DNA of 64,000 bases from Rahnella woolbedingensis (GCF_003602095.1 NZ_RAHH01000010.1:62001-126000), one strand, 5' to 3'; shown: positions 15,855-23,813, counted from the first letter of the stretch. The notes: a model not told the origin generated them from the letters alone. Numbers and translations: made by a program.

Positions 15855-15977
15855 AGCTGCCTCGATACTTATTCTATCGTTGGTGGTAAGACGCCTCGGT
15901 ACTGCTCGAACAGTCCGGGGCGTTGCCTTTTGGTATGCACCTGTCATACACTTGGTTGCCATTTCAAAGTAATCAGG

Positions 15978-15997
15978 TGTCAACCAAATGTCAACCA
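15978..15997 (+). repeat. Tandem TGTCAACCA repeat over a start codon
   Basis: TGTCAACCA at 15978-15986 and 15989-15997, 11 bases apart, about one helical turn. The second copy includes the ATG of the ribbon-helix-helix gene. Such spacing suits cooperative binding of that dimeric repressor to its own start region, also covering the promoter of the divergent Icd-like gene. Confidence 0.5.
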
Positions 15998-16167
15998 TCG
16001 AAATCAAAGGTAAAGGTAACAAGCAGATCGCTTTGCGCGTGGAGCCAGGTTTAGAAGAAGGCATCAAGCAAGCATTGGCGCAAGATGGAGACGCCTCTGT
16101 ATCCGCTTGGATTAAGAGAATCATCCGCAAGGAATTACAATCACGCGGCATCGAGCCAAAAGGATGA
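15988..16167 (+). CDS. Ribbon-helix-helix DNA-binding protein (Arc/CopG type)
   Basis: A 59-residue protein on the strand opposite to its neighbours. Strand QIALRVEPG, helix LEEGIKQALAQDG, and helix SVSAWIKRIIRKELQSRG give the RHH fold used by small repressors. It is divergent from the Icd-like gene with a 133-base gap, the arrangement of a genetic switch. The membrane peptide gene starts 3 bases after its stop. A repressor of the minus-strand early operon is the likely role, by analogy. Confidence 0.75.
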   Translation: MSTIEIKGKGNKQIALRVEPGLEEGIKQALAQDGDASVSAWIKRIIRKELQSRGIEPKG

Positions 16168-16170
16168 GCA

Positions 16171-16323
16171 ATGAAAAAAATTGTCTTAGGGTTAGCAGTA
16201 ATAATAATCGCACTCATTATTTTTAAATCGTGTTCTTCCTCCGCTTCTGTGTGTGGAAGTAAAGAGCATGATTTATTGCGTTCCGTTTGTGAAAAGTCTC
16301 TTGGTGTGGATCCAAAGGGCTGA
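16171..16323 (+). CDS. Small single-span membrane peptide or lipoprotein
   Basis: A 50-residue peptide starting MKKIVLGLAVIIIALIIFKS followed by CSSSASVCGS and a short soluble tail. One hydrophobic helix (about 4-18) is followed by a cysteine at 21; a lipobox is poor, so a membrane-anchored peptide with two or three cysteines is equally likely. A strong AAGGA site sits 7 bases before the ATG, within the end of the RHH gene. It could be a toxin or exclusion peptide paired with the regulator. Confidence 0.65.
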   Translation: MKKIVLGLAVIIIALIIFKSCSSSASVCGSKEHDLLRSVCEKSLGVDPKG

Positions 16324-16414
16324 ACAGGCTTACTCCGGGTAAGGCTGTTAACCGACTCGCTTAGAGACAGGAGGTTTTGCGCGTATCTTTTAGCGATGCA
16401 CAAATGCCGAGCTG

Positions 16415-16992
16415 ACCCTCTTAAAGAGGGTTGGTTATCCTGCAACTTTGCAACTTCATGATTTGTAAGGTAAGCCAGAGTTGGCTTACGAGCACTGTAC
16501 ATACTTCTACGGTGTTTATTTTCTTGATGACTGAAAAAATAGCCATTCTCCAATGCTGGATGCTCTTGATTTCCTTCATGATTCAAAAATGGCACCATCT
16601 CAAGGGCAGCATTCGCAGTGCTGCCTTTTTCTTTGCCTATAGGTTGCTGATTTACATAGGTACATCCGCAACGGATGACCAGCGAACCTAAGTAATGATT
16701 ATGTTCAGTCGAACCGGAATAGTTTTCCGGTTTAAGTGAACACGAACAGTAATCGTGTTTGATTGCCCGACGCCCTGCAACGCAGGTTTTAGAAGAAATC
16801 AACGGGTTAGCTGATTCCGTCGATTCACCGGAATTAAACAAAATCATCCAGTTAGTCTTTTCTCGCGTTTCGCGATAATCAAAACTAGGGCGGTACGTTA
16901 GACTCCCGGGCAGAGATCGGGAAACTCCGAAAGAGTTGCGTAAAGTTTGCGCGGGTCTAAAAGAGACGCGCAACTGACCGGAAATAACCGGG
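16415..16992. other. Hairpin-rich stretch, candidate immunity/leader RNA region
   Basis: Between the membrane peptide and antirepressor genes lie at least seven perfect short hairpins: 16415-16431, 16470-16489 (8-bp stem), 16605-16625, 16712-16732 (8-bp), 16739-16759 (7-bp), 16774-16786 and 16863-16875. Several copies of ATT(T)CCGGT occur on the minus strand. P4 keeps its immunity in a small RNA (CI) transcribed from the untranslated leader of the replication operon, and this region holds that place. The RNA itself is not identified. Confidence 0.5.
16604..16630 (+). terminator. Rho-independent terminator on the plus strand
   Basis: GGCAGCA (16605-16611), 7-base loop, TGCTGCC (16619-16625), then five T. 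It would end transcription of the RHH/membrane-peptide pair or of a small RNA made from 16330-16600. Confidence 0.7.
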
Positions 16993-17106
16993 GCTGTTCC
17001 CATGTCAGGTTTTGTGAGGCTCAACATGCTAAGTTTGGCTAAGGTCTGAACGTTAACCGGTGTTAACCCGCCAGCCAATGGAAGGGCTTCTTTCTGGACG
17101 GCCGCA

Positions 17107-17943
17107 TTAGTCATGATCAGCCCCCAGGTGCTTAGCTAACCAGCGCTGAGAAAGGCGCATCAATTCGGCTTTACGCTGGTCGTAGGCCATGCCCATATCG
17201 ATCAGGGTCGTGTTAGTGCTTTCCAGATAGGAGAGATGCTCCAGTTGAACGGCGTTCATAGCGTCGCGCGGTTCCCCGGTAATGCTATTCGCCTTCGCCC
17301 ACTGTTTAGCTGTCAGCCCACCCAGCACGATGCGTGCGATCATGTTGCTTTCAAGGGTGTAGTGGTGCTGTAACGTCTGCTTCCCCTGCTCGGCACGATA
17401 GGCCTCTAACGCGGCACACATCGGTTTAAATAGGTTTGCCGCACCAATACGGGCTTTGAGCTGGTGGCGGTATTTGGCCGCTATAGCTGGCGCACTGATC
17501 TGTAATGCTTCTTCGCACTGGATGAAGTAACGGCGAACGGCGCGGCCTTGTTCATTGCGTTCTACCATCGCCAGCTCTTTAGCCATGGTAATAGTCGGGT
17601 AGTAGTCTTTCTGAGGTCGTCCCTTACCTTTATTTTTCCCCGAAATGGGGGAGTATTGGTCGTTTGATAACCATGTTGCCGTCAAATCATCTTCGGTGAA
17701 ATAATCTACGCCACGAACAAAGGCATAGTCTTCGGCTCGATCACCAAACCAGGTAGAAAAGTCACGACCAACGCCCAGCGTTTTATGCAAAGCTCGCGCA
17801 CTAACAATATTGGTTTCACGTCCGCCAATTTGACCAGAAATAACCGGAACAATAGCGGCGAACTCATTTCCGGAAATAGTGCTCTGGCTAGATTCAGAGT
17901 GAGTGAATCCCTGCCCCATGACGGGCATATTTTTCATCTTCAT
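17107..17943 (-). CDS. AntA/AntB antirepressor-type protein
   Basis: A 278-residue phage antirepressor. The AntA/AntB domain runs from about residue 42 to 115 (NIVSARALHKTLGVGRDFST, then DYAFVRGVDYFTEDDL), with the insert KGRPQKDYYPTITMAKELAM and RAVRRYFIQCEEAL closing it. The C-terminal half is a different helical module. Antirepressors bind and disable repressors, so this one could help induce a helper or resident prophage, or the satellite itself. It ends where the hairpin-rich stretch begins, and starts 14 bases behind the gene at 17958. Confidence 0.8.
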   Translation of the reverse strand: MKMKNMPVMGQGFTHSESSQSTISGNEFAAIVPVISGQIGGRETNIVSARALHKTLGVGRDFSTWFGDRAEDYAFVRGVDYFTEDDLTATWLSNDQYSPISGKNKGKGRPQKDYYPTITMAKELAMVERNEQGRAVRRYFIQCEEALQISAPAIAAKYRHQLKARIGAANLFKPMCAALEAYRAEQGKQTLQHHYTLESNMIARIVLGGLTAKQWAKANSITGEPRDAMNAVQLEHLSYLESTNTTLIDMGMAYDQRKAELMRLSQRWLAKHLGADHD

Positions 17944-17957
17944 ATTTTCAGGCTCCG

Positions 17958-18377
17958 TTATGCGGCGTGAAAAGCGTCAGGGTAAAGACTGAGGATATCA
18001 GCAATCTCAGGTTGAGAAAGGCCACGATAGCCGCCAGTAACGGCGTTATAGTTCACTAACTGGATCACGCGCAGTACGTCGCCACGGCAGGAAAAGCGAT
18101 AACGGAAATGGCTACCGATGCCGTCCGGGTTCTTTTCGTCAATGCGTTCCAAATTAATATCCAGCTGGCGCTCTAATTCAGTAGCGTAGTTGCGGCCAGA
18201 CGATAAGCGGCAGTAGCGGAGAATATCATTTTCAGTCCAGCCCTCAACGCCGGTACGCATCATGTAGCAGCGTGCGCGGAATTTCTTAGGCGCTGGTCTG
18301 ATAGAAGGAATAGCGGTATTATCGTTGGCGCTAACCTGTTCGATAATGCCCGCCTCTGTGCGGGTTTTCTTTTGCAT
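17958..18377 (-). CDS. Hypothetical protein between alpA and the antirepressor
   Basis: A 139-residue protein, probably DNA-binding: WTENDILRYCRLSSGRNYAT suggests a helix-turn-helix, followed by FSCRGDVLRVIQLVNYNAVT and GLSQPEIADILSLYPDAFHA, the last again HTH-like. It abuts alpA with no gap and precedes the antirepressor, so it is an early operon member. No family name can be given. Confidence 0.65.
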   Translation of the reverse strand: MQKKTRTEAGIIEQVSANDNTAIPSIRPAPKKFRARCYMMRTGVEGWTENDILRYCRLSSGRNYATELERQLDINLERIDEKNPDGIGSHFRYRFSCRGDVLRVIQLVNYNAVTGGYRGLSQPEIADILSLYPDAFHAA

Positions 18378-18575
18378 TTAGGCAGCCTCCCCGCGTGACT
18401 CAGTGATCCGCTGAGTGATCCATTCGTCAATTTCACTTTCGATAAAAGCGATAGCACGTATGCCGATCTTTACGGAACGAGGAAAACGGTTCTGACTGAT
18501 GAGGCGATAAATCCACGCCTTGCTATAGCCAGTACGGCGCTGTACTTCAGGGAGGCGGATTAAATTTTGAGACAT
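18378..18575 (-). CDS. alpA: AlpA family transcriptional regulator
   Basis: A 65-residue MerR-like winged-helix regulator: IRLPEVQRRTGYSKAWIYRL then ISQNRFPRSVKIGIRAIAFI and ESEIDEWITQRI are the AlpA signature. Start at 18575 has AGGAG 9 bases before it; the frame is open to 18626. In Gram-negative PICIs AlpA switches on the replication operon, and in P4-type elements it acts on excision. It heads the leftward early operon here. Confidence 0.9.
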   Translation of the reverse strand: MSQNLIRLPEVQRRTGYSKAWIYRLISQNRFPRSVKIGIRAIAFIESEIDEWITQRITESRGEAA

Positions 18576-18666
18576 TGATATAACTCCTGTCGGTGTTTGC
18601 GGTCTACAGGAGCAATTCTGTATCAATGAAAATGATGAACAAAGGGATGAAAAAAAAAGAAAACTT

Positions 18667-18702
18667 ACCGGAAGATTTTTCTAAAATTTTCTTCCGGTAA
18701 TA
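18667..18702 (-). terminator. Terminator between the DUF6387 gene and alpA
   Basis: TTACCGGAAGA (18667-18677) pairs perfectly with TCTTCCGGTAA (18692-18702). T-rich runs flank both sides, so it works in either direction. On the minus strand it ends the DUF6387 gene and insulates alpA. Confidence 0.8.
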
Positions 18703-18711
18703 TTTTTTTGG

Positions 18712-19734
18712 CTAAATTTCCGAAAGTACTTTTTTTAGCAAATTATTAAGATACCCACTTCCCATAACTTCATTTGCCATTGGGATTACAGTTTTCCTAA
18801 CTTTCTCTGTGGTATCAACGTCATAATCATCATAAAATAATATGTCACCATAATTTTTCATCGTTAACTTCGTGTTCGTCACCGTTGAAATTATTTTTAA
18901 ATCAAAGTATGCCAACAGCCTCAGAGAGTACCATTTATTAATATGTGAAGACTTAACAACACCATCTGAAAATGAGCTATATGGTATTGAATCATCTTGA
19001 AACACTGATAGCCCCCTTGCCTCAGTAACAAACTTTTTAAAGCTATCAAATAAAATATCGTCAGGTGTATTTAAATCCACCTCAGCCCAAACCCTTTGAT
19101 TAAGACCATAGCGGGGCCAACCATAGCCATCACGAATCTCTCGCAATGCTTTTATGTCAGCCCCCGTTGGATTACCTGAGATAATCTCACAAATTAATTT
19201 ATTGTTAGCTTCATTTTCCATGCCGCCCAAATGCCCGTTTAATCGGTTCTCAAACGTTATATGCTTCATATCAATAAGTTTTACCGGCATCTGACGCTGC
19301 CACCCAAGTGAGTACTGTAGATCCTCATGGCGGATGCTTATATTGTCTCCTTCCATAATCCTAGTGATTGTCCCGGATATATCGAAAAGCTCTGAGTATA
19401 TTTTTTCTTTTTTTTCGCTCTCATATTCCTCAACGCTTAAAAAATCACTGCCTGAATCAATATAATCCTCATAGGTTTCCGCTTTAAGTTCATCTATATA
19501 TTCTAAAGCGTAAAAAACCTCACTCCTTCTCTCAAATGAGACTAAGTATTGAATTGGTTCAAAGTCTTTGGTTAGTTCATCATATTTTTTTACATCAATT
19601 ATTTCAGCAATCCCTTGCGGTGTTAATTTGTTTTCGTTTAACGTAGAAAAAAAGTCCTTAGAAGAGTTTATCTTATTCTCAATTTCTCTCATTTGTGCTT
19701 TAAATTCTTCTTCACTGCTCGGTATTTCGCCCAT
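18712..19734 (-). CDS. DUF6387-like protein, AT-rich cargo gene
   Basis: A 340-residue soluble protein whose C-terminal half (NQRVWAEVDLNTPDDILFDS, then INKWYSLRLLAYFDLKI and DTTEKVRKTVIPMANEVMGS) fits the DUF6387 family often found next to alpA and int in integrated elements. The N-terminus is acidic and coiled-coil-like. Base composition is clearly more AT-rich than its neighbours, and it has its own terminator, both signs of separate acquisition. The position between integrase and alpA is a favourite cargo site for defence genes; no catalytic motif is visible and no function is assigned. Confidence 0.65.
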   Translation of the reverse strand: MGEIPSSEEEFKAQMREIENKINSSKDFFSTLNENKLTPQGIAEIIDVKKYDELTKDFEPIQYLVSFERRSEVFYALEYIDELKAETYEDYIDSGSDFLSVEEYESEKKEKIYSELFDISGTITRIMEGDNISIRHEDLQYSLGWQRQMPVKLIDMKHITFENRLNGHLGGMENEANNKLICEIISGNPTGADIKALREIRDGYGWPRYGLNQRVWAEVDLNTPDDILFDSFKKFVTEARGLSVFQDDSIPYSSFSDGVVKSSHINKWYSLRLLAYFDLKIISTVTNTKLTMKNYGDILFYDDYDVDTTEKVRKTVIPMANEVMGSGYLNNLLKKVLSEI

Positions 19735-19877
19735 AAAACCACCTCAAGCCCTCTAAGCATCGGGCTATGCCAGCCAGTAGAGGCGTACTGGTTTTCGGGG
19801 ATCAGCCTAGACATAGCCTGTTTTTCGTTCGTCTACAGAAGTCTACTATCAACCACCAGCACTGTCTATCCATCCAG

Positions 19878-21107
19878 TTATGCGCTTTTCCCAAATTTCC
19901 CATGCACCACACTTTCTCCGCCTTCGAGACTGTCCATATAGTCGGCGTACCATTGAAGCATCTCTCGACGTCCATCCAGATATTGAGCGTGATTGTAGGT
20001 GCCTCGGATACTGTTTTTATCAACGTGCGCGAGCTGGGTTTCAATCCACGCAGTGTTATAGCCCTGTTCGTGGAGAATGGTACTCATGGTATGACGGAAG
20101 CCGTGGCCTGTAGCTCGACCGCCGTAACCTATACGCTTAATCACCTGGTTAATGCTGGCTTCACTCATTGGTTTGGCGCTGTCATTGCGGCCAGGGAAAA
20201 CAAACTTAAAACGCCCTGTTATCTCCTGAAGCTGGTGGAGTAATAACATCACCTGTTCAGATAGCGGCACTAAGTGTGGGCGGCGCATCTTCATTCGGCT
20301 TTGCGGGACTTCCCAAACACCTTTGTCGAGGTCAAACTCAGCCCACTCCGCTGCACGCAGCTCAATCGTACGAACGCCGGTCAGCATTAGCAGGCGCGTT
20401 GCCATCTGCGTGACAATGCTTCCAGAGTAATCACTCAGGGATTGCAGGAATTCAGGGAATTCAGAGGCGACCAGGTGCGGGTAATGCTTATGCTTCTGAA
20501 CCACCAAGGCGCCGGCCAACTCACTGGCTGGATTATTTTCAGCTCTGCCGGTGACAATGGCATAACGGAACGTCTGACTACACGCCTGACGAATCTTGCG
20601 CATCTTATCGATAACTCCACGCTTCTCTAACTTTCTAAGCGCGTCGAGCACATGTAGAGGCTTGATTTCATCTATGGGCTTCTTGCCGATATACGGGAAA
20701 ATATCGTTTTCGAATGCCTCCATCAAATCCTCAGCATACCCTTTTGACCAGTTTGGCTCTTTGTAAGCATGCCACTCTCTGGCGAGAGCTTCGAAGGTGT
20801 TTTCTATACTGGCTTTCTTTGCCAGCTTTTCCGTTTTCTTTTCTTCACCGGGATCGCCACCAGCAGCCAGTATCTTTTTCGCCTCGTCACGCTTGCCCCT
20901 GGCATCAGCCAATGACACGTCAGGATATACACCCACGGCTAATAACTTTTCTTTACCACTGACGCGGTACTTCAAGCGCCAGTATTTGGTCGCATTAGGA
21001 TTTACCAATAGATACAGACCGCCACCATCAGCGAGTTTATAGGGCTTCTCTTTGCCTTTGGCGGTATCAACCTGGCGGGCATTTAGCTTCACTTGGGGGT
21101 ATCTCAC
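19878..21107 (-). CDS. int: P4-family tyrosine integrase
   Basis: Site-specific recombinase of 409 aa that inserts the element at tRNA-Arg. The N-terminal arm-binding DUF4102 domain (KLADGGGLYLLVNPNATKYW, residues 24-43, and ARGKRDEAKKIL) is followed by the SAM-like core-binding domain and the catalytic domain with Arg in TGVRTIELR, HGFRHTMST, the second His in LAHVDKNSIRGTYNH and Tyr of GTYNHAQYL as nucleophile. The GTG at 21107 gives the full frame but lacks a ribosome site; GTG at 21092 is an alternative. One TACCCCCA box overlaps its start on the minus strand, suggesting autoregulation by arm binding. Confidence 0.95.
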   Translation of the reverse strand: MRYPQVKLNARQVDTAKGKEKPYKLADGGGLYLLVNPNATKYWRLKYRVSGKEKLLAVGVYPDVSLADARGKRDEAKKILAAGGDPGEEKKTEKLAKKASIENTFEALAREWHAYKEPNWSKGYAEDLMEAFENDIFPYIGKKPIDEIKPLHVLDALRKLEKRGVIDKMRKIRQACSQTFRYAIVTGRAENNPASELAGALVVQKHKHYPHLVASEFPEFLQSLSDYSGSIVTQMATRLLMLTGVRTIELRAAEWAEFDLDKGVWEVPQSRMKMRRPHLVPLSEQVMLLLHQLQEITGRFKFVFPGRNDSAKPMSEASINQVIKRIGYGGRATGHGFRHTMSTILHEQGYNTAWIETQLAHVDKNSIRGTYNHAQYLDGRREMLQWYADYMDSLEGGESVVHGKFGKSA

Positions 21108-21124
21108 TTTATTGAACGGGCGCG

Positions 21125-21144
21125 TACCCCCAAAGATACCCCCA
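21125..21144 (+). repeat. Right pair of TACCCCCA boxes (candidate integrase arm sites)
   Basis: TACCCCCA at 21125-21132 and 21137-21144, with AAGA between, same orientation and spacing as at 4029-4048. A further copy in reverse orientation lies at 21094-21101 over the integrase start. The distance to the tRNA core is about 120 bases. Confidence 0.7.
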
Positions 21145-21257
21145 CTTGACTGTAGATTTCAATAGATGTTAGTAGACGTCAAGAGAGGGAGATATGGCTA
21201 TGTAGCCTTATTTTATGGGATTTTATAGACTTTAGGAGACGCGCAGAGAAGTGAAAA

Positions 21258-21334
21258 TGGTACGCCCTACAGGGCTCGAACCTGTGACCTACGGCTTAGA
21301 AGGCCGTTGCTCTATCCAACTGAGCTAAGGGCGC
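21258..21334 (-). tRNA. argU: tRNA-Arg (anticodon UCU)
   Basis: A complete 77-nt tRNA with encoded CCA. Acceptor GCGCCCT pairs with AGGGCGT (first pair is G-U), anticodon loop CTTCTAA gives UCU, and the T arm is ACAGG-TTCGAGC-CCTGT. It matches E. coli argU, the DLP12 integration site near folD. Its 3' end is the right attachment site of the satellite. Confidence 0.95.
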
Positions 21335-21480
21335 ATTGCTTGTCCCTTTCGGGAGCGTTGCGGGTTCGGATTATACGGGCAGACCGGGATGAGTCAATGG
21401 CTTTCGAACTCACTGCTTAATGCCTGAACAATTTGCAGCTATTCCCGGTGAGCCTTGCAACGTTTTTTATTGAGTATTGG

Positions 21481-22392
21481 CTATTTTTCGGATTTCAGCG
21501 CGGCAGCGATAACGCGGGCGCAAGCGTGATACGCCACACCTTCGTAAGCGGTCAGTTCCGGTTGCAACGTTTGCACGATACCTTTCTTGCCGATGACGGC
21601 GGGCTGACCAATATAAACACCCAGCTCTTCATCCAGAGCGGAAACCGGATAGACGCTGTTCGCATCCGACAAAATCGCATCAACCAGGCGCGCCGTGGCG
21701 GTGGCGATACCAAAACTGGTCCAGCCCTTCCCTTGCAGGATTTCCCAGCCACCGCCGCGTACGGCATCGTCCATTTTGGCCCAGTCGACGTCACGGTCGC
21801 CCGCCAGTTCAGCGACCGGACGACCGCCCAGCGTTACCGTGCTCCAGGCGACAAACTGTGATTCGCCGTGTTCGCCCATCACATATCCGGTCACGCTTTT
21901 CGGATCGAAGCCGAAGAATTCACCGACCACGCGTTTCATGCGTGCGGTATCGAGCGACGTACCGGTACCAAATACCTGCGAGTCAGGGAATCCGCTGGTC
22001 TGCTGGATAATCTGGGTAATGACATCGCACGGATTGGTGATGTTGACGATGACGCCGCTGAAGCCGCTGGCAATCACGCGGGGGATGACTTCCCGCACGG
22101 CAACGCGGGTCTCTGCGAGTTCTTCGAGGCGGTCTTCGCGCTGTAAGGTTTTCGGACCCACGGCGATCACCAGAACGTCGGCGTCTTGCAGTTCGCTGTA
22201 ATCATTGGCGATAACCTGCACGCGGGAAGCGGTCAGCGATGCCATATCGCGTAACTCCAGCGCCTGACTGGCGGCTTTAGGTTCGTTCTCATCGAGCAGA
22301 ACAATCACGTCACACAATCCCTGTGTGACTAAAGAAAATGCAACGTCAGCACCGACATGACCGGCACCGATGATCCCCACTTTACGCGCCAT
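21481..22392 (-). CDS. NAD-dependent lactate/malate (2-hydroxyacid) dehydrogenase
   Basis: A 303-residue L-2-hydroxyacid dehydrogenase. The Rossmann start GIIGAGHVGADVAFSL (6-21), NITNPCDV near 118, GTSLDTARMKR and the catalytic GEHGESQF (His about 176) are visible. In the substrate loop (VGPKTLQREDRLEELAETR) the aligned discriminating position looks like neither a clear Gln (lactate) nor Arg (malate), so a bulkier 2-oxoacid is possible. It is a monocistronic gene between tRNA-Arg and folD, with no partner enzymes adjacent. Confidence 0.8.
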   Translation of the reverse strand: MARKVGIIGAGHVGADVAFSLVTQGLCDVIVLLDENEPKAASQALELRDMASLTASRVQVIANDYSELQDADVLVIAVGPKTLQREDRLEELAETRVAVREVIPRVIASGFSGVIVNITNPCDVITQIIQQTSGFPDSQVFGTGTSLDTARMKRVVGEFFGFDPKSVTGYVMGEHGESQFVAWSTVTLGGRPVAELAGDRDVDWAKMDDAVRGGGWEILQGKGWTSFGIATATARLVDAILSDANSVYPVSALDEELGVYIGQPAVIGKKGIVQTLQPELTAYEGVAYHACARVIAAALKSEK

Positions 22393-22602
22393 TCTTTCCT
22401 TTCCTTATGATTTAAAAAGACCTGATTCTAAAATAGACAGTTTTTCCGCCACTGTCTCAGCTTAAATCTTCGCCGGTATTCGTTGCTGGTATTCTTTACC
22501 GGTATAAAACAAGCAATTCGCATTCAGCGCCTGACAGCGCGCGCCGCTTCTGCCAAAATAGGCGCATCCCCTGCATTTATTAATTGATGGATTTATTCCC
22601 TG

Positions 22603-23475
22603 ATGGCAGCAAAGATTATTGACGGTAAAACGATTGCGCAGCAAGTCAGAAGCGAAGTTGCAGCGCATGTTCAACAACGACTGGCCGAAGGAAAACGTGC
22701 TCCGGGTCTGGCGGTAGTGCTGGTGGGTGAAAACCCGGCGTCGCAAATTTATGTCGCCAGCAAACGCCGTTCGTGTGAAGAAGTCGGGTTCATCTCCCGC
22801 TCTTACGATTTACCCGCCACCACCACCGAAGGCGAGTTGCTGGGTTTAATTGATAAACTCAATAACGACAGCGAAATCGACGGCATTCTGGTTCAGCTTC
22901 CGCTACCAGCCGGTATCGATAACATTAAAGTGCTGGAACGTATTCATCCGGATAAAGACGTCGATGGTTTCCATCCGTATAACGTGGGTCGTCTGTGCCA
23001 GCGTGCGCCAACACTGCGCCCTTGTACGCCGCGCGGTATCGTGACCCTGCTCGAGCGTTACGGTATCGATACTTTCGGTCTGAACGCGGTGGTGATTGGC
23101 GCGTCCAACATTGTTGGCCGTCCGATGAGCATGGAATTACTGCTGGCCGGTTGCACGACGACCGTCACGCACCGTTTCACCAAAAATTTGCGTCATCATG
23201 TTGAGAATGCCGATCTGGTGGTTGTCGCCGTCGGTAAACCGGGCTTTATTCCTGGTGAATGGATTAAACCGGGCGCGATTGTCATTGATGTCGGTATTAA
23301 CCGTCTGGAAAGTGGTAAAGTTGTCGGCGATGTGGAATATGATGCCGCCGCTGAGCGCGCTTCCTTTATCACACCGGTGCCGGGCGGCGTTGGCCCGATG
23401 ACGGTCGCGACGCTGATTCAGAATACCTTGCAGGCGTGCGAGGAATATCACGACATCAGCGCCAGTAAGCCTTAA
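22603..23475 (+). CDS. folD: Methylenetetrahydrofolate dehydrogenase / cyclohydrolase FolD
   Basis: Bifunctional cytosolic enzyme that interconverts 5,10-methylene-, methenyl- and 10-formyl-THF with NADP. At 290 aa it has the family's usual size. [14 protein letters not shown] contains the catalytic Lys (about 54), [14 protein letters not shown] and [14 protein letters not shown] follow, and [20 protein letters not shown] plus the [15 protein letters not shown] end are diagnostic. It precedes ybcJ by 32 bases, as in E. coli. Confidence 0.97.
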   Translation: MAAKIIDGKTIAQQVRSEVAAHVQQRLAEGKRAPGLAVVLVGENPASQIYVASKRRSCEEVGFISRSYDLPATTTEGELLGLIDKLNNDSEIDGILVQLPLPAGIDNIKVLERIHPDKDVDGFHPYNVGRLCQRAPTLRPCTPRGIVTLLERYGIDTFGLNAVVIGASNIVGRPMSMELLLAGCTTTVTHRFTKNLRHHVENADLVVVAVGKPGFIPGEWIKPGAIVIDVGINRLESGKVVGDVEYDAAAERASFITPVPGGVGPMTVATLIQNTLQACEEYHDISASKP

Positions 23476-23507
23476 ACAATTCGCACTACACAAAAAGTCA
23501 GGAACAC

Positions 23508-23726
23508 ATGGAAACTTTCTTTCTCGAAAAACACCCGCACGTAGAACTGTGCGACCTGCTCAAATTTATGGGCTGGTGTGACAGCGGCGGTACTGCGAAA
23601 GCAGTGATTGCTGAAGGCCAGGTTATGGTCAACGGTAAAGTCGAAACCCGTAAACGCTGCAAAATCGTTGCTGATATGAACGTTGAGTTCGCCAGCAATA
23701 AAGTCGTCGTTAAAGCATCCGAGTAA
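23508..23726 (+). CDS. ybcJ: S4-like RNA-binding protein YbcJ
   Basis: A 72-residue ribosome-associated protein with an S4-type fold: LCDLLKFMGWCDSGGTAKAV, then AEGQVMVNGKVETRKRCKI, the alpha-L motif for RNA binding. E. coli YbcJ is 70 aa. It follows folD in the same operon (gap 32 bases). Confidence 0.93.
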   Translation: METFFLEKHPHVELCDLLKFMGWCDSGGTAKAVIAEGQVMVNGKVETRKRCKIVADMNVEFASNKVVVKASE

Positions 23727-23759
23727 AATTACTCCGCGCTTTTATCGTAAAAAGACGAC

Positions 23760-23800
23760 AAAAAGCCCTGCAAGCTTCGCGCTGACAGGGCTTTTTGTTT
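23760..23800. terminator. Bidirectional terminator after ybcJ
   Basis: AAAAAGCCCTG pairs with CAGGGCTTTTT across a 15-base loop, with T runs on both strands; it serves ybcJ (plus) and the DUF1176 gene (minus). Confidence 0.85.
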
Positions 23801-23813
23801 TTATACGTTCAAA

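Larger units (their letters stand above)
3951..21274. mobile_element. Integrated phage satellite (PICI/P4-like) at the 3' end of tRNA-Arg(UCU)
   Basis: A 17.3-kb island bounded on the right by the tRNA-Arg 3' end and on the left by a short imperfect copy of that end (3951-3967). Paired TACCCCCA boxes with identical 12-bp spacing lie inside both ends (4029-4048 and 21125-21144). The integrase is next to the tRNA and is followed by AlpA, antirepressor, Toprim/DUF927 primase, iteron origin, SSB, tail genes, small terminase subunit and Abi. There is no capsid, portal, large terminase or lysis gene, so it would need a helper phage. The order int-alpA-primase-ori-terS resembles Gram-negative PICIs. 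P4 psu, sid and delta are not seen. Confidence 0.85.

Noticed and set aside
15855-17114. N-terminal 420 codons of the long minus frame (Ash-like)
   Set aside because: It crosses a divergent gene pair with good ribosome sites and a row of hairpins; a GAGG-led ATG at 15854 gives a compact Icd-like protein instead.
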